A stretch of 8,260 nt of DNA, taken from positions 1 to 8,260 of the forward strand of contig JAUVBS010000071.1 of NCBI GenBank assembly GCA_030591105.1. Direction: 5' to 3'. A model generated the notes under the pieces. The model did not search any database. It was given only the letters and a program-made list of their open reading frames with translations, and was not told where the DNA came from. Positions 1-6,215 of the stretch are shown one piece after another. Origin of the DNA: a bacterium (lineage in GTDB: Bacteria; Krumholzibacteriota; Krumholzibacteriia; LZORAL124-64-63). The position numbers and the translations under genes were made by a program. How positions within the stretch are numbered: position 1 is the stretch's first letter; every line of letters starts with the position of its first letter.

Positions 1-286
1 CGTGGTAGCGATTCACCACGGTGTAGGATTCGGCGCTGGTGCGCCGTTTCTGTGTGAACACCGACTCGTCGTCGAACGCGGTCGCGGGCGCCGGCAGATC
101 GTTGACCTCGTTGCAAGCTCGCTCGCAACGGCGGCAACCGACACATAGCGTGGTGTCGTGCAGCACGCCGTAGCTGTCGGGGAAGCCGACGAACTCCTGG
201 CTCGAACCGGCCAGCGCCGGCTTAGACGCAGCCGTAACGCCGACCGTACCGGCGATCTGCAGGAATGTTCTGCGCGATACCGACAT
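1..286 (-). CDS. hmcB: Periplasmic [4Fe-4S] ferredoxin subunit, HmcB/DsrO-like (N-terminal 95 residues only)
   Basis: The gene starts at an ATG at 286, behind a GGGGAAG ribosome-binding site, and stays open to the left edge, so only the N-terminus is visible. Residues 4-10 read SRRTFLQ, a twin-arginine signal, followed by a short hydrophobic stretch and an ALA-G cleavage site near residue 26. This implies Tat export of a folded Fe-S protein. After it comes GFPDSYGVLHDTTLCVGC, with a first [4Fe-4S] motif at C48, C51, C54 and C58. The later words NEVNDLPAP and YTVVNRYH match, from memory, the N-terminal region of HmcB-type subunits. Known homologues carry about four clusters and pass electrons between a periplasmic cytochrome and an NrfD-like membrane subunit; the remaining clusters should lie outside the window. 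It follows the 16-heme cytochrome gene by 78 bp on the same strand, as expected for a shared complex. DsrO is the main alternative name. Confidence 0.88.
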   Translation of the reverse strand, partial: MSVSRRTFLQIAGTVGVTAASKPALAGSSQEFVGFPDSYGVLHDTTLCVGCRRCERACNEVNDLPAPATAFDDESVFTQKRRTSAESYTVVNRYH

Positions 287-364
287 GGCATCTTCCCCGT
301 CTCGGTTGGCCAGGCGGCAGGCGATTCTCCGCCGGGCGACGACTGCCCGTTGTACGCCCCGGCG

Positions 365-1939
365 TTACCGGGCCTCGGCCAGCTCTTCGGTCTTCTCCGC
401 GTGGCAGAACGTGCAGTCGGTCCGCAGATTCATCTGTTGATGGCAACCGATGCACTGCTGGTGCAACGCCCCGAATAAACCGGGCGCATGGATACTCTTC
501 TGTTGGAACGGTGCGCCGTGGCAACTCTCACACAGCGGCGGCCGCTGGCCGCTGGGGCTGCGGTGATGGCAGCCCTGGCACAGCAGATCGTCACGGCCGT
601 GGAACCGGCGCGCCAGATCGCTCGCCTCGATCCCGGCGCGTAGCTTTTCGACCACCTTGCGGTGGGGGAAAACCGTCGGTGCGTACTCCTGGGCCAGCTG
701 CCCGATCACCACCGTCTCGGGATCGTCGTCGCCGGTCAGCGTTAGCGGCACCAGCGGCGGCCGTTGCGGCTGTGGCGGCGGTGTGAGCTGACCGTCTGCC
801 GCGGCCACCTCTTCGGGACTCGGACCGTGGTGGCAGCGGTCGCAGTAGCGATCTGCGAGCGCCTCGGTCGGCATGGGTGCGTGGCAACCGGCGCACTCGG
901 CCGCGTCCTTGCGCAGCTCGTGGCAACCGATGCAGCTGTGCTCGCTGGTTTGGGCGTGGTAGGCCACCGCCAACGTCACGTTGCCGCCGTCGCGGATCCC
1001 CTGCAGCGTGTGGCAGACGTTGCACGCGGCGAGGGTCTCGTGGTGACAGGCACGGCAAGTGGTCACCGCATTCTCGTGATGTAAGTGATCCAGCGGTACC
1101 GTCGGCATCTTCATCTGCGGCAGATCGTCGGGCGCAGAGTGGACCAGAACCCGGTCGGGCTGGCCCCGTTCGAGACGCGGAACCTCGTCCAGAACGAGGA
1201 TCTGTTGACGCTCTTGCGCGTCGTGGCAACCGGCACAAGTGACCGGGCCGGCGACACTCTCGCGCAGCAAGTGGCAGTTCACGCAATGGGTGTGCGCAGC
1301 GCTGCGTAGCGCCGAAACACGGCCGAGCTGTTGGTCGCGATGGCAGCTACGGCACGACTCTTCCTGACCCTTGACGTAGGTGAGCTTTTCGGCTGCCGGA
1401 TCCCACGTATGATGGCAGTGGTCGCAATCCTTCTCGTTGGCGTCGACGTGGCGCTGGTGCAGTGAGTTGTCAAACCCGGCCGGAGCGCGGGCAGAGACGA
1501 AGGTTGATTCGGCGACGTGGCACACACCGCACGCCTCGGTGCGCGGCGCCGCCCCCCCGCGTTCGTCGTGGCAGCCGATGCAGCGGTCGTGGTACGCCGC
1601 TTGTACCGCATCCTGATCGATATTCTCGCGACGGTTGAACAAGACGGAGATACGGCCATCGGTATCGGCAAGATGGCAAGCGGTGCAATCGACCTTACCA
1701 TCGGGGTCAGCTGCGGCGAGCCGCTCGGTATGGCGATCGTGGCGGAAAACCGCCGGCGGTCGCTCCAGCTCGCCGAAGACGGCCATCGCATCGATAACGA
1801 TCACATCGGTCACGGGAACACCGGAAGCCGCGGACTGTCCTTGACCGCCGAGCAGCCAGCTACCGAGGCCCACCAACGTTCCTACGACCAGGACGGCCAT
1901 GATCAGCAGTCCGGTTCCGGTCACCTTGTCGTTCGCCAT
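365..1939 (-). CDS. hmcA: Sixteen-heme c-type cytochrome, HmcA-like
   Basis: This 524-residue protein has exactly sixteen CXXCH heme-binding motifs, with first cysteines near residues 85, 120, 137, 172, 196, 219, 235, 295, 306, 336, 349, 366, 454, 470, 496 and 509. That count, and a length close to that of HmcA of Desulfovibrio (about 545 residues, 16 hemes), identify it. The motifs group as an N-terminal triheme block, then blocks of four, five and four. Three blocks begin with spaced histidines followed by CXXCHH, the layout of class III (cytochrome c3) modules. Residues 9-31 are hydrophobic and act as a signal peptide or an uncleaved anchor; a cleavage site near SAASG is possible, and no lipobox is seen. 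The protein would sit in the periplasm and collect or deliver electrons for the membrane complex encoded upstream. The start ATG at 1939 has only a weak AGGCGG ribosome-binding site, 46 bp after tmcB. There is no frameshift or degenerate heme site. Confidence 0.93.
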   Translation of the reverse strand: MANDKVTGTGLLIMAVLVVGTLVGLGSWLLGGQGQSAASGVPVTDVIVIDAMAVFGELERPPAVFRHDRHTERLAAADPDGKVDCTACHLADTDGRISVLFNRRENIDQDAVQAAYHDRCIGCHDERGGAAPRTEACGVCHVAESTFVSARAPAGFDNSLHQRHVDANEKDCDHCHHTWDPAAEKLTYVKGQEESCRSCHRDQQLGRVSALRSAAHTHCVNCHLLRESVAGPVTCAGCHDAQERQQILVLDEVPRLERGQPDRVLVHSAPDDLPQMKMPTVPLDHLHHENAVTTCRACHHETLAACNVCHTLQGIRDGGNVTLAVAYHAQTSEHSCIGCHELRKDAAECAGCHAPMPTEALADRYCDRCHHGPSPEEVAAADGQLTPPPQPQRPPLVPLTLTGDDDPETVVIGQLAQEYAPTVFPHRKVVEKLRAGIEASDLARRFHGRDDLLCQGCHHRSPSGQRPPLCESCHGAPFQQKSIHAPGLFGALHQQCIGCHQQMNLRTDCTFCHAEKTEELAEAR

Positions 1940-1985
1940 CGCTCAGTGCCGCCTGTGCGCGGGCCGGCCACTCGGCCGACCACTG

Positions 1986-3317
1986 TTACGCTTTCATCGC
2001 TTCCGGTATCTCCATGCACTCGACCAGAATCTCGCTGATGAACTTCGTGTGCATGCCCAGGTCATAAAAACCGATCACGTCCTCGATACCGCTGTGACAG
2101 TTGTGGCACGGGGTGATACAGATCTCCGCGCCGGTGGCCGCTAGCTGCTCCGCCTTGACCCGGTTGCTCAGCATGCGCGAGTGCTTCCACGGCGGTCCGC
2201 AATTGATCAAGCCCCCGCCGGCGTTACAGCAGTAGTTGTGCTCGTAGTTGGGTTGCATATCGGCGAAGTTCTCGCACATCGCACCGACCACATAGCGTAC
2301 TTTCTTGCCCAACCCCATGCCACGCACTGTGTTGCACGGGTCCTGGAGGGTGACCGGCGGTTCGTATTTCTGTTTGATCTTGATGCGTCCGCTCTTGATC
2401 AGTTCGTAGTAGAAGTCGATGGCATGAACCATCGTGACCGGCGCCTGACGCCAGGCGAGCCAACGCGGCCCGTCATACACCGCGCCGCGGAAGGCATGAC
2501 CACACTCGCCCATCACGACTCTCTTGACTTTCAACCGCTGCGCCGTCTCCCAGTGCAGCTTCTCGACGCGCCCCATCACCTCGAAATCACCCGAGTACAT
2601 CGCCATGTTGCTGTTGTCCCAGCCGTCGGTGGCCGGCATGGTCCAGTCGATACCCGCAACGCGCATGATGAGCGCCATGTTGTTGATCAGCTGGGCAAGG
2701 ATCTTCGGCTCCGGGGCGATCACCGAGTACATGACGTCGGCCCCCTCCTTCTCGAGGGGGATGCGCGCAGCGGTGACCTCGGTGATCGCCTCGTCCTCTT
2801 GCCACTGCACGGTGTCGATCCACTCGTCTTCGTGGACCCACATCTGATTCAAGGTGACCGCGTGGCTGTTGGTGGTGTCCTGCAGGTACTGAGGGACCAC
2901 ACCCAGCAGATTGCAGATGCGGCGCACGGTCATGATCAGATACGCAATGTCGATGCCGAACGGGCAGTACATGCTGCAGCGTCGGCACACCCCGCACTCG
3001 ACGAAGGCGATCTCCGCCATGCGGCGGATCGACTCCGGCTCGACACGGCCCTTGCGCTCCACCAGTTCCCAGAGCGTGTCTTTGACCTTGGCCACCGGCG
3101 CGTACCGGGGATCCTTGTCGCGCGAGAGGTAGCTGTGACACGCCTCGGCGCAGAGCCCGCAGTGGACGCAGGTGTCGAGAAAGACTTGCAGACGAGCAGA
3201 GCACTCTTTGGTCAACACTCGCTGAACTGTACGCTCGATCTGTTCGGTGGTAAGCCGGGCGATACCGGTATCGATCGCAACGTCGGTGACCGGCTTGTTG
3301 ACAGGGTAGAGGCTCAT
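1986..3317 (-). CDS. tmcB: HdrD-like iron-sulfur electron-transfer subunit (TmcB/HmcF/DsrK family)
   Basis: This 443-residue cytoplasmic protein has no signal peptide. Two ferredoxin-type [4Fe-4S] motifs are at C50-C53-C56-C60 and C108-C111-C114-C118 (the latter ending in CPFGIDI). The C-terminal half has one full CCG domain: C328, C363-C364 and C404-C407, the pattern that binds the catalytic noncubane cluster in heterodisulfide reductase HdrB/HdrD. An earlier position, C272 in MGECGHAFRG, looks like a reduced first CCG domain. The N-terminal words SLYPVNKPVTDVAIDTGIA and the stretch PATDGWDNSNMAMYSGDFE are, as I recall the family, characteristic of TmcB. In the Tmc and Hmc complexes this subunit takes electrons from membrane hemes to a cytoplasmic acceptor, proposed to be a thiol/disulfide or persulfide system linked to sulfite reduction. 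The ATG at 3317 has an AGGAG 10 nt upstream and lies 21 bp after tmcC, consistent with co-transcription. HmcF and DsrK are paralogues; TmcB fits best. Confidence 0.93.
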   Translation of the reverse strand: MSLYPVNKPVTDVAIDTGIARLTTEQIERTVQRVLTKECSARLQVFLDTCVHCGLCAEACHSYLSRDKDPRYAPVAKVKDTLWELVERKGRVEPESIRRMAEIAFVECGVCRRCSMYCPFGIDIAYLIMTVRRICNLLGVVPQYLQDTTNSHAVTLNQMWVHEDEWIDTVQWQEDEAITEVTAARIPLEKEGADVMYSVIAPEPKILAQLINNMALIMRVAGIDWTMPATDGWDNSNMAMYSGDFEVMGRVEKLHWETAQRLKVKRVVMGECGHAFRGAVYDGPRWLAWRQAPVTMVHAIDFYYELIKSGRIKIKQKYEPPVTLQDPCNTVRGMGLGKKVRYVVGAMCENFADMQPNYEHNYCCNAGGGLINCGPPWKHSRMLSNRVKAEQLAATGAEICITPCHNCHSGIEDVIGFYDLGMHTKFISEILVECMEIPEAMKA

Positions 3318-3338
3318 GGTGCGATCACTCCTGGGACG

Positions 3339-3983
3339 CTACCAGTCACGCGCGTTGCGGAAGCCGAACTCGCTACCCATGTAGGCGCGCGTCAGCGGGA
3401 AAAAGATCATGTGCACCAACCGCGTCCACGGGATCGCGGCGAGCCAGATACACCCGGTCACGATGTGTAACGTGAGCATCAAACGGTACGGTCCGACCTG
3501 CAGGTGGGCGAGCAGTCCAGTGACAAACGGTGCGATCACTACTGCGAGCAACGCGAAGTCGGTCCAGCGGGTGACGTAGCGCACAGTGGGATCGGCGATC
3601 CGTCGCAACGCGAAGAACACGCCGCCGGCGATCACGATGACAGTCATCCAGTCGGCCCACGCACCGGGCCAGCTGCCCCACGCGAAACCAAACGTGGCTG
3701 CGAACACCTCGGTATGCGCGGCGAGGAACAACGGCGACACGAGCAGGCAGATGTGAAACAGGAACGAGACCATCGTGAACAGCGGCCGCAACCGCATGTT
3801 GACCGTGTTGTACGGCACCAGCCAGTGCGTCAAAGAACGGACCGCGTACCCGGGATGAAGATACGGCAGGATCACCTTGTCCTTGCGCGTCGGACCGATC
3901 AAGGCGACCAGCCGCCAGACGCCGCCGCCAATCAGCGCCGCAAACGCCAGCCAGACCAGCGGTCCCCGCACGAACTCGTACAT
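3339..3983 (-). CDS. tmcC: Membrane b-type cytochrome subunit (TmcC/HmcE/DsrM, NarI-like)
   Basis: The product is a 214-residue integral membrane protein beginning MYEFVRGPLVWLAFAALIGG. Five hydrophobic segments are visible, at about residues 8-29, 68-89, 113-128, 141-160 and 168-188, the topology of NarI-type cytochrome b subunits. Histidines in or beside these helices (H77, H90, H160, H173, H191) are candidate b-heme ligands and menaquinone-site residues. I chose the ATG at 3983 rather than the upstream in-frame GTG at 3989 because GAGAGG lies 6 nt before this ATG but directly abuts the GTG. The C-terminal words RAYMGSEFG and ARDW fit the TmcC family as I remember it. The subunit would anchor the HdrD-like TmcB on the inner face of the membrane and connect it to the quinone pool or the periplasmic cytochrome. 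It lies between tmcD (88 bp gap, or 94 bp from this ATG) and tmcB (21 bp gap). Confidence 0.9.
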   Translation of the reverse strand: MYEFVRGPLVWLAFAALIGGGVWRLVALIGPTRKDKVILPYLHPGYAVRSLTHWLVPYNTVNMRLRPLFTMVSFLFHICLLVSPLFLAAHTEVFAATFGFAWGSWPGAWADWMTVIVIAGGVFFALRRIADPTVRYVTRWTDFALLAVVIAPFVTGLLAHLQVGPYRLMLTLHIVTGCIWLAAIPWTRLVHMIFFPLTRAYMGSEFGFRNARDW

Positions 3984-4030
3984 CGTCACCCTCTCATTGC
4001 GGTCCGCCGTGACGGCCGCCTAGCTACCGC

Positions 4031-4092
4031 CGAGCAGTTCAACCGAGCAGTTCAACCGAACAGTTCAACCGAGCAGCTCAACCGAGCAGCTG
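4031..4092. repeat. 13-bp tandem repeat spanning the tmcD stop codon
   Basis: Four full units and one partial unit with consensus CGAGCAGYTCAAC (plus strand) run head to tail: 4031-4043, 4044-4056, 4057-4069, 4070-4082, then 4083-4092. Units differ at one or two positions (GAACAG in the third, AGCTC in the fourth). The rightmost units encode the end of TmcD (QLLG and TGA), and the rest occupy the start of the tmcD-tmcC gap. Read on the minus strand each full unit supplies a TGA. Because 13 is not a multiple of 3, the copies close all three reading frames. It probably arose by slippage duplication of the gene end. Confidence 0.9.
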
Positions 4093-5343
4093 CGCCAGCG
4101 GGACGACTTCGCGCACATACTTGCCGTCCTGCACGGTACGAAGCAGCACGCTCTGGCCGTCGGGCGCGAAGCAGTGCGGCCAGAGCATCTCGTAATCCGG
4201 CCCGACTTGGCGACCGTCGATGACCAGCAGATAGCGGCCGCCGCGCTCGGCCTTGACCGCCACGTGTGATCCGCCCGGTTGCGTGACCGGTTCCCACACC
4301 ATGTCGAAATCGTTGTCCCACGCCTCGCCATCGACAGCGATGGACCAGCGGTCGTGGTCCTTGACGGCGGCGGCGATATGCTTCCCGTCGCCGACAAACG
4401 TCGGTGCAGTCACCATCTCACCAAAGGTGCGCCGCCACGGCCGGTCGTCGACCGCCACGGTCCAGCGGCCGAAATCGGTCGCCACCACCGCCGCCAGACG
4501 CTGCCCGTCGGCGGAGAACCGCTGCTGCCAAAGCTGGGCGTAACGGCCCGGCCAGATCACTTCGCCGTCAGCGGCCAGTGTCCAGTTGCCATCGGTCCGT
4601 ACCGGGGCAATCACCGCGCCGCCGTCCGGGCGAAAGCAAGGCCGCCAGACGCAGCCGAAGAGGCGGTCCCAAACCTTGCCGTCCACCGCGATGGTGTAGT
4701 CGGCGATGTCGGTGCGGACTTGCGCGGCGATGTGCCGACCTGTGGCATCGTAGATCGGCTCCCAGATGTTGATGAACTTCTCGTCCCACCGCTCCCCTTG
4801 CTCGGCCAGCGACCAGGTGCCGGCGAAGAACCCCTCGACATCGGCCTCCTTGCGCGGCTCGACCTGTACCGTGGCGGCGGCGCGCTCCCCGTCACCGCTG
4901 ACGCAATAGTCGCGAACCATGTCGTACAGCTGGGGCCACGGCTGGCCGTTCAGCGCAACGGCGTAACGATTATCCTGCTTGATCAGTGCGGCTATACCGA
5001 GACCATCGGCGGTGAAGCGAGGATCCCAGACGAACTCGAAGGTCTCATCCCAGGTGCGGCCGTCGACCGCCACCGTCCAGGCGTAGTCGTTCATCGCGAG
5101 GCCCGCAAGCTTGCCCTGCGCACTGAAACGCAGATACCAGAGCCGCTCGTAAGTTTCGGGCCACGATTCGCCGTTGACGACGGCGGTCATGCGGCCGTCC
5201 TCGCCAACGACCAGCGCCGCGAAGCGCTCGCCGTCGGGACTGGGCAGCATCTCGAGCAGCTCACGGTACTGTTGCCGTAGACCGGCTACATCGGCCAGCG
5301 GTTTGCGGCCAGGTGTCCAATCCCAGTTCCCGTTGCGGCTCAT
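4078..5343 (-). CDS. tmcD: TmcD-like cytoplasmic repeat protein, subunit of the Tmc electron-transfer complex
   Basis: The first gene of the operon encodes 421 residues, with no signal peptide or membrane segment. It consists almost wholly of eight to nine repeats of roughly 40 residues with the pattern aromatic-(T/S)-V-A-V-D-G-x-x-W-(D/P)-x-x-(F/Y)-x-x-x-W-x-x-x-(F)-x-x-D-G-x-x-(I/L)-A-A. Clear copies begin near WTVAVDGRTWD, YTIAVDGKVWD, WTVAVDDRPWR and WSIAVDGEAWD. The regular short beta-strand pattern suggests a beta-propeller, as in WD40/PD40-type proteins. This architecture and its place beside tmcC and tmcB match TmcD of the Desulfovibrio tmc operon, whose biochemical role is unknown; a scaffold or partner-docking role is my inference. 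No cysteine cluster or heme motif is present, so it probably carries no electrons. The ATG at 5343 has a strong GGAGGA about 5 nt upstream. Its last codons and TGA lie inside a 13-bp tandem repeat. Confidence 0.86.
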   Translation of the reverse strand: MSRNGNWDWTPGRKPLADVAGLRQQYRELLEMLPSPDGERFAALVVGEDGRMTAVVNGESWPETYERLWYLRFSAQGKLAGLAMNDYAWTVAVDGRTWDETFEFVWDPRFTADGLGIAALIKQDNRYAVALNGQPWPQLYDMVRDYCVSGDGERAAATVQVEPRKEADVEGFFAGTWSLAEQGERWDEKFINIWEPIYDATGRHIAAQVRTDIADYTIAVDGKVWDRLFGCVWRPCFRPDGGAVIAPVRTDGNWTLAADGEVIWPGRYAQLWQQRFSADGQRLAAVVATDFGRWTVAVDDRPWRRTFGEMVTAPTFVGDGKHIAAAVKDHDRWSIAVDGEAWDNDFDMVWEPVTQPGGSHVAVKAERGGRYLLVIDGRQVGPDYEMLWPHCFAPDGQSVLLRTVQDGKYVREVVPLAQLLG

Positions 5344-5465
5344 ACAGTTCCTCCGCCATCCGTCGCACCGGTATGGAGCTTCGACGTGCCGATCCTAACG
5401 ACGAGGCCCGCCGTTTTTGACAAATTAATAACAATTGCCAAATACAGGCTGGACTGGCGACAAAT

Positions 5466-5517
5466 CTAGGTAACAGCTCCGGAAAAGTCCATGGAATTTG
5501 CCGACGAAATTACCTAG
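5466..5517. promoter_or_regulatory. Inverted repeat CTAGGTAA...TTACCTAG, candidate operator
   Basis: The arms CTAGGTAA (5466-5473) and TTACCTAG (5510-5517) are perfect 8-bp complements separated by 36 bp. Nested inside is a second imperfect dyad, GGAATTT (5493-5499) and AAATTACC (5507-5514), with a 7-bp spacer typical of a dimer-binding site. It lies about 120-175 bp upstream of tmcD, a reasonable distance for an activator site. No known regulator motif is recognised, and the regulatory role is inferred only from symmetry and position. Confidence 0.35.
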
Positions 5518-5710
5518 TTAACATATTGGCTATTATTGCGTTGGAAGTATGAGTCGCGTGGCCCGGCCCAACTGCAAGTATGGTAATCCCATGTGCGTAA
5601 ACCAGTTGGAAGTCGCCATCAGAAGGCCTGATCCAGGGCCGACACTCGGCTCGAACTGCGTAATAATGACCCATTCCCGGGTAAAGCTGTCAAAATTTTA
5701 CTAGCCATGG

Positions 5711-5739
5711 TTGTCTTTAGCGCTGGAATCATCTATGGT
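5711..5739 (+). promoter_or_regulatory. Candidate sigma-70-type promoter for the response-regulator gene
   Basis: TTGTCT (5711-5716) and TATGGT (5734-5739) each match four of six bases of the -35 and -10 consensus and are separated by the ideal 17 bp. This would place the transcript start about 60 bp before the GTG at 5809. The match is moderate, and such pairs also occur by chance. Confidence 0.25.
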
Positions 5740-5808
5740 TGGACGCGATACCGGCTCGGGGCCTCTATATCGATCCGGTCCTGCCCCATCGGCATAAGGG
5801 AGGCTGTG

Positions 5809-6162
5809 GTGAGCAAGAAGATCCTGGTCATCGACGACGAACCTGACATCAGGATGTTCCTGACGACCCTCTTGGCGCAAAACGGGTACGAGACCGTGAC
5901 CGCCGCCGATGGACTGAGTGGCTTCGAAATCGCCAAACGGGAGAAACCGGATCTGGTGAGCCTCGACCTGCAGATGCCAGACAAGTCCGGTACCGACTTC
6001 TACCGCCGGATCACCCGCGACCCGGAGTTGAAAGACACACCGATCATCGTGGTCAGCGCACTGTCCGGTCGTAACCTGGCGGTCAAGGGAGCCGTCGCGG
6101 TGTTCGACAAACCCATCGACCCGGACGAGTACCTTACCGCCATCGGCTTGGCCACGGCCTGA
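5809..6162 (+). CDS. Single-domain response regulator (CheY-like receiver)
   Basis: The protein has 117 residues and begins MSKKILVIDDEPDIRMFL. I start it at the GTG at 5809 because GGAGG at 5799-5803 lies 5 nt upstream. A longer in-frame start at 5707 has no ribosome-binding site, and the receiver fold begins exactly here. All key receiver residues are present: the acidic pair D9-D10, phosphoacceptor D53 in SLDLQMPDKSG, S83 in VVSALSG, and K101 in FDKPID. There is no DNA-binding or enzymatic output domain, so it must act through a partner, as a phosphorelay intermediate or by protein-protein contact. It is transcribed divergently from the Tmc/Hmc-like operon. Response regulators accompany these operons elsewhere (rrf1 beside hmc; a DivK-like receiver near tmc in Desulfovibrio), so a role in redox control of the operon is plausible. 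No histidine kinase is in the window. Confidence 0.9.
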   Translation: MSKKILVIDDEPDIRMFLTTLLAQNGYETVTAADGLSGFEIAKREKPDLVSLDLQMPDKSGTDFYRRITRDPELKDTPIIVVSALSGRNLAVKGAVAVFDKPIDPDEYLTAIGLATA

Positions 6163-6180
6163 GAGCCGCCGCCGATTTCA

Positions 6181-6211
6181 GCGAGCTCGTGAAACCCCGC
6201 GGACAGCTCGC
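6181..6211. terminator. Candidate shared stem-loop between convergent genes
   Basis: GCGAGCT (6181-6187) and AGCTCGC (6205-6211) are perfect 7-bp complements with a 17-nt loop. They lie in the 53-bp gap between the convergent ends of the response-regulator and outer-membrane-protein genes. The position suits a bidirectional terminator, but there is no T-tract on either side and the loop is long. Confidence 0.3.
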
Positions 6212-6215
6212 CGTG

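Larger units (their letters stand above)
5344..5808. other. Divergent intergenic control region between tmcD and the response-regulator gene
   Basis: These 465 bp hold no convincing gene and are richer in A and T than their neighbours, especially 5414-5445 and 5505-5540. Visible elements include an inverted repeat at 5466-5517 and the direct repeat GTTGGAAGT at 5540-5548 and 5605-5613. There is a perfect minus-strand -35 word TTGACA (5693 to 5688) facing tmcD, with a poor -10 CATTAT after 19 nt. A plus-strand promoter candidate is at 5711-5739. Close to tmcD I see no good -35/-10 pair, so the operon promoter may depend on an activator. A 51-codon open frame at 5549-5704 is probably chance. 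Confidence 0.6.

Noticed and set aside
333..349. CGGGC/GCCCG stem between the hmcA-like and hmcB-like genes
   Set aside because: The stem is only 5 bp with a 7-nt loop and no T-tract, which is expected by chance in GC-rich DNA. The two genes are most likely co-transcribed.
2092..2107. CHNCH in TmcB resembles a CXXCH heme motif
   Set aside because: It is the last element of the CCG domain in a cytoplasmic protein without an export signal. The cysteines are expected to bind an iron-sulfur cluster, not heme c.
2181..3470. A 429-codon open frame on the plus strand opposite tmcB
   Set aside because: It lies fully antisense to a clear iron-sulfur protein gene. Long antisense frames are common in GC-rich DNA, the translation has no recognisable domain, and it also runs into the end of tmcC.
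5417..5445. Plus-strand TTGACA as a promoter
   Set aside because: The -35 word is perfect, but at 16-18 bp spacing only CAAATA, AAATAC or AATACA is found, a poor -10. It is also almost 400 bp from the plus-strand gene.
5525..5540. TTGGCTATTATTGCG as a sigma-54 promoter
   Set aside because: The GG and GC doublets are two bases closer than the required spacing, so sigma-54 recognition is unlikely.
5549..5704. A 51-codon plus-strand open frame beginning MSRVARPNCKYGNP
   Set aside because: The only purine-rich stretch (GGAAG) abuts the ATG, too close for a ribosome-binding site. There is no homology that I recognise, and it lies in the probable control region.
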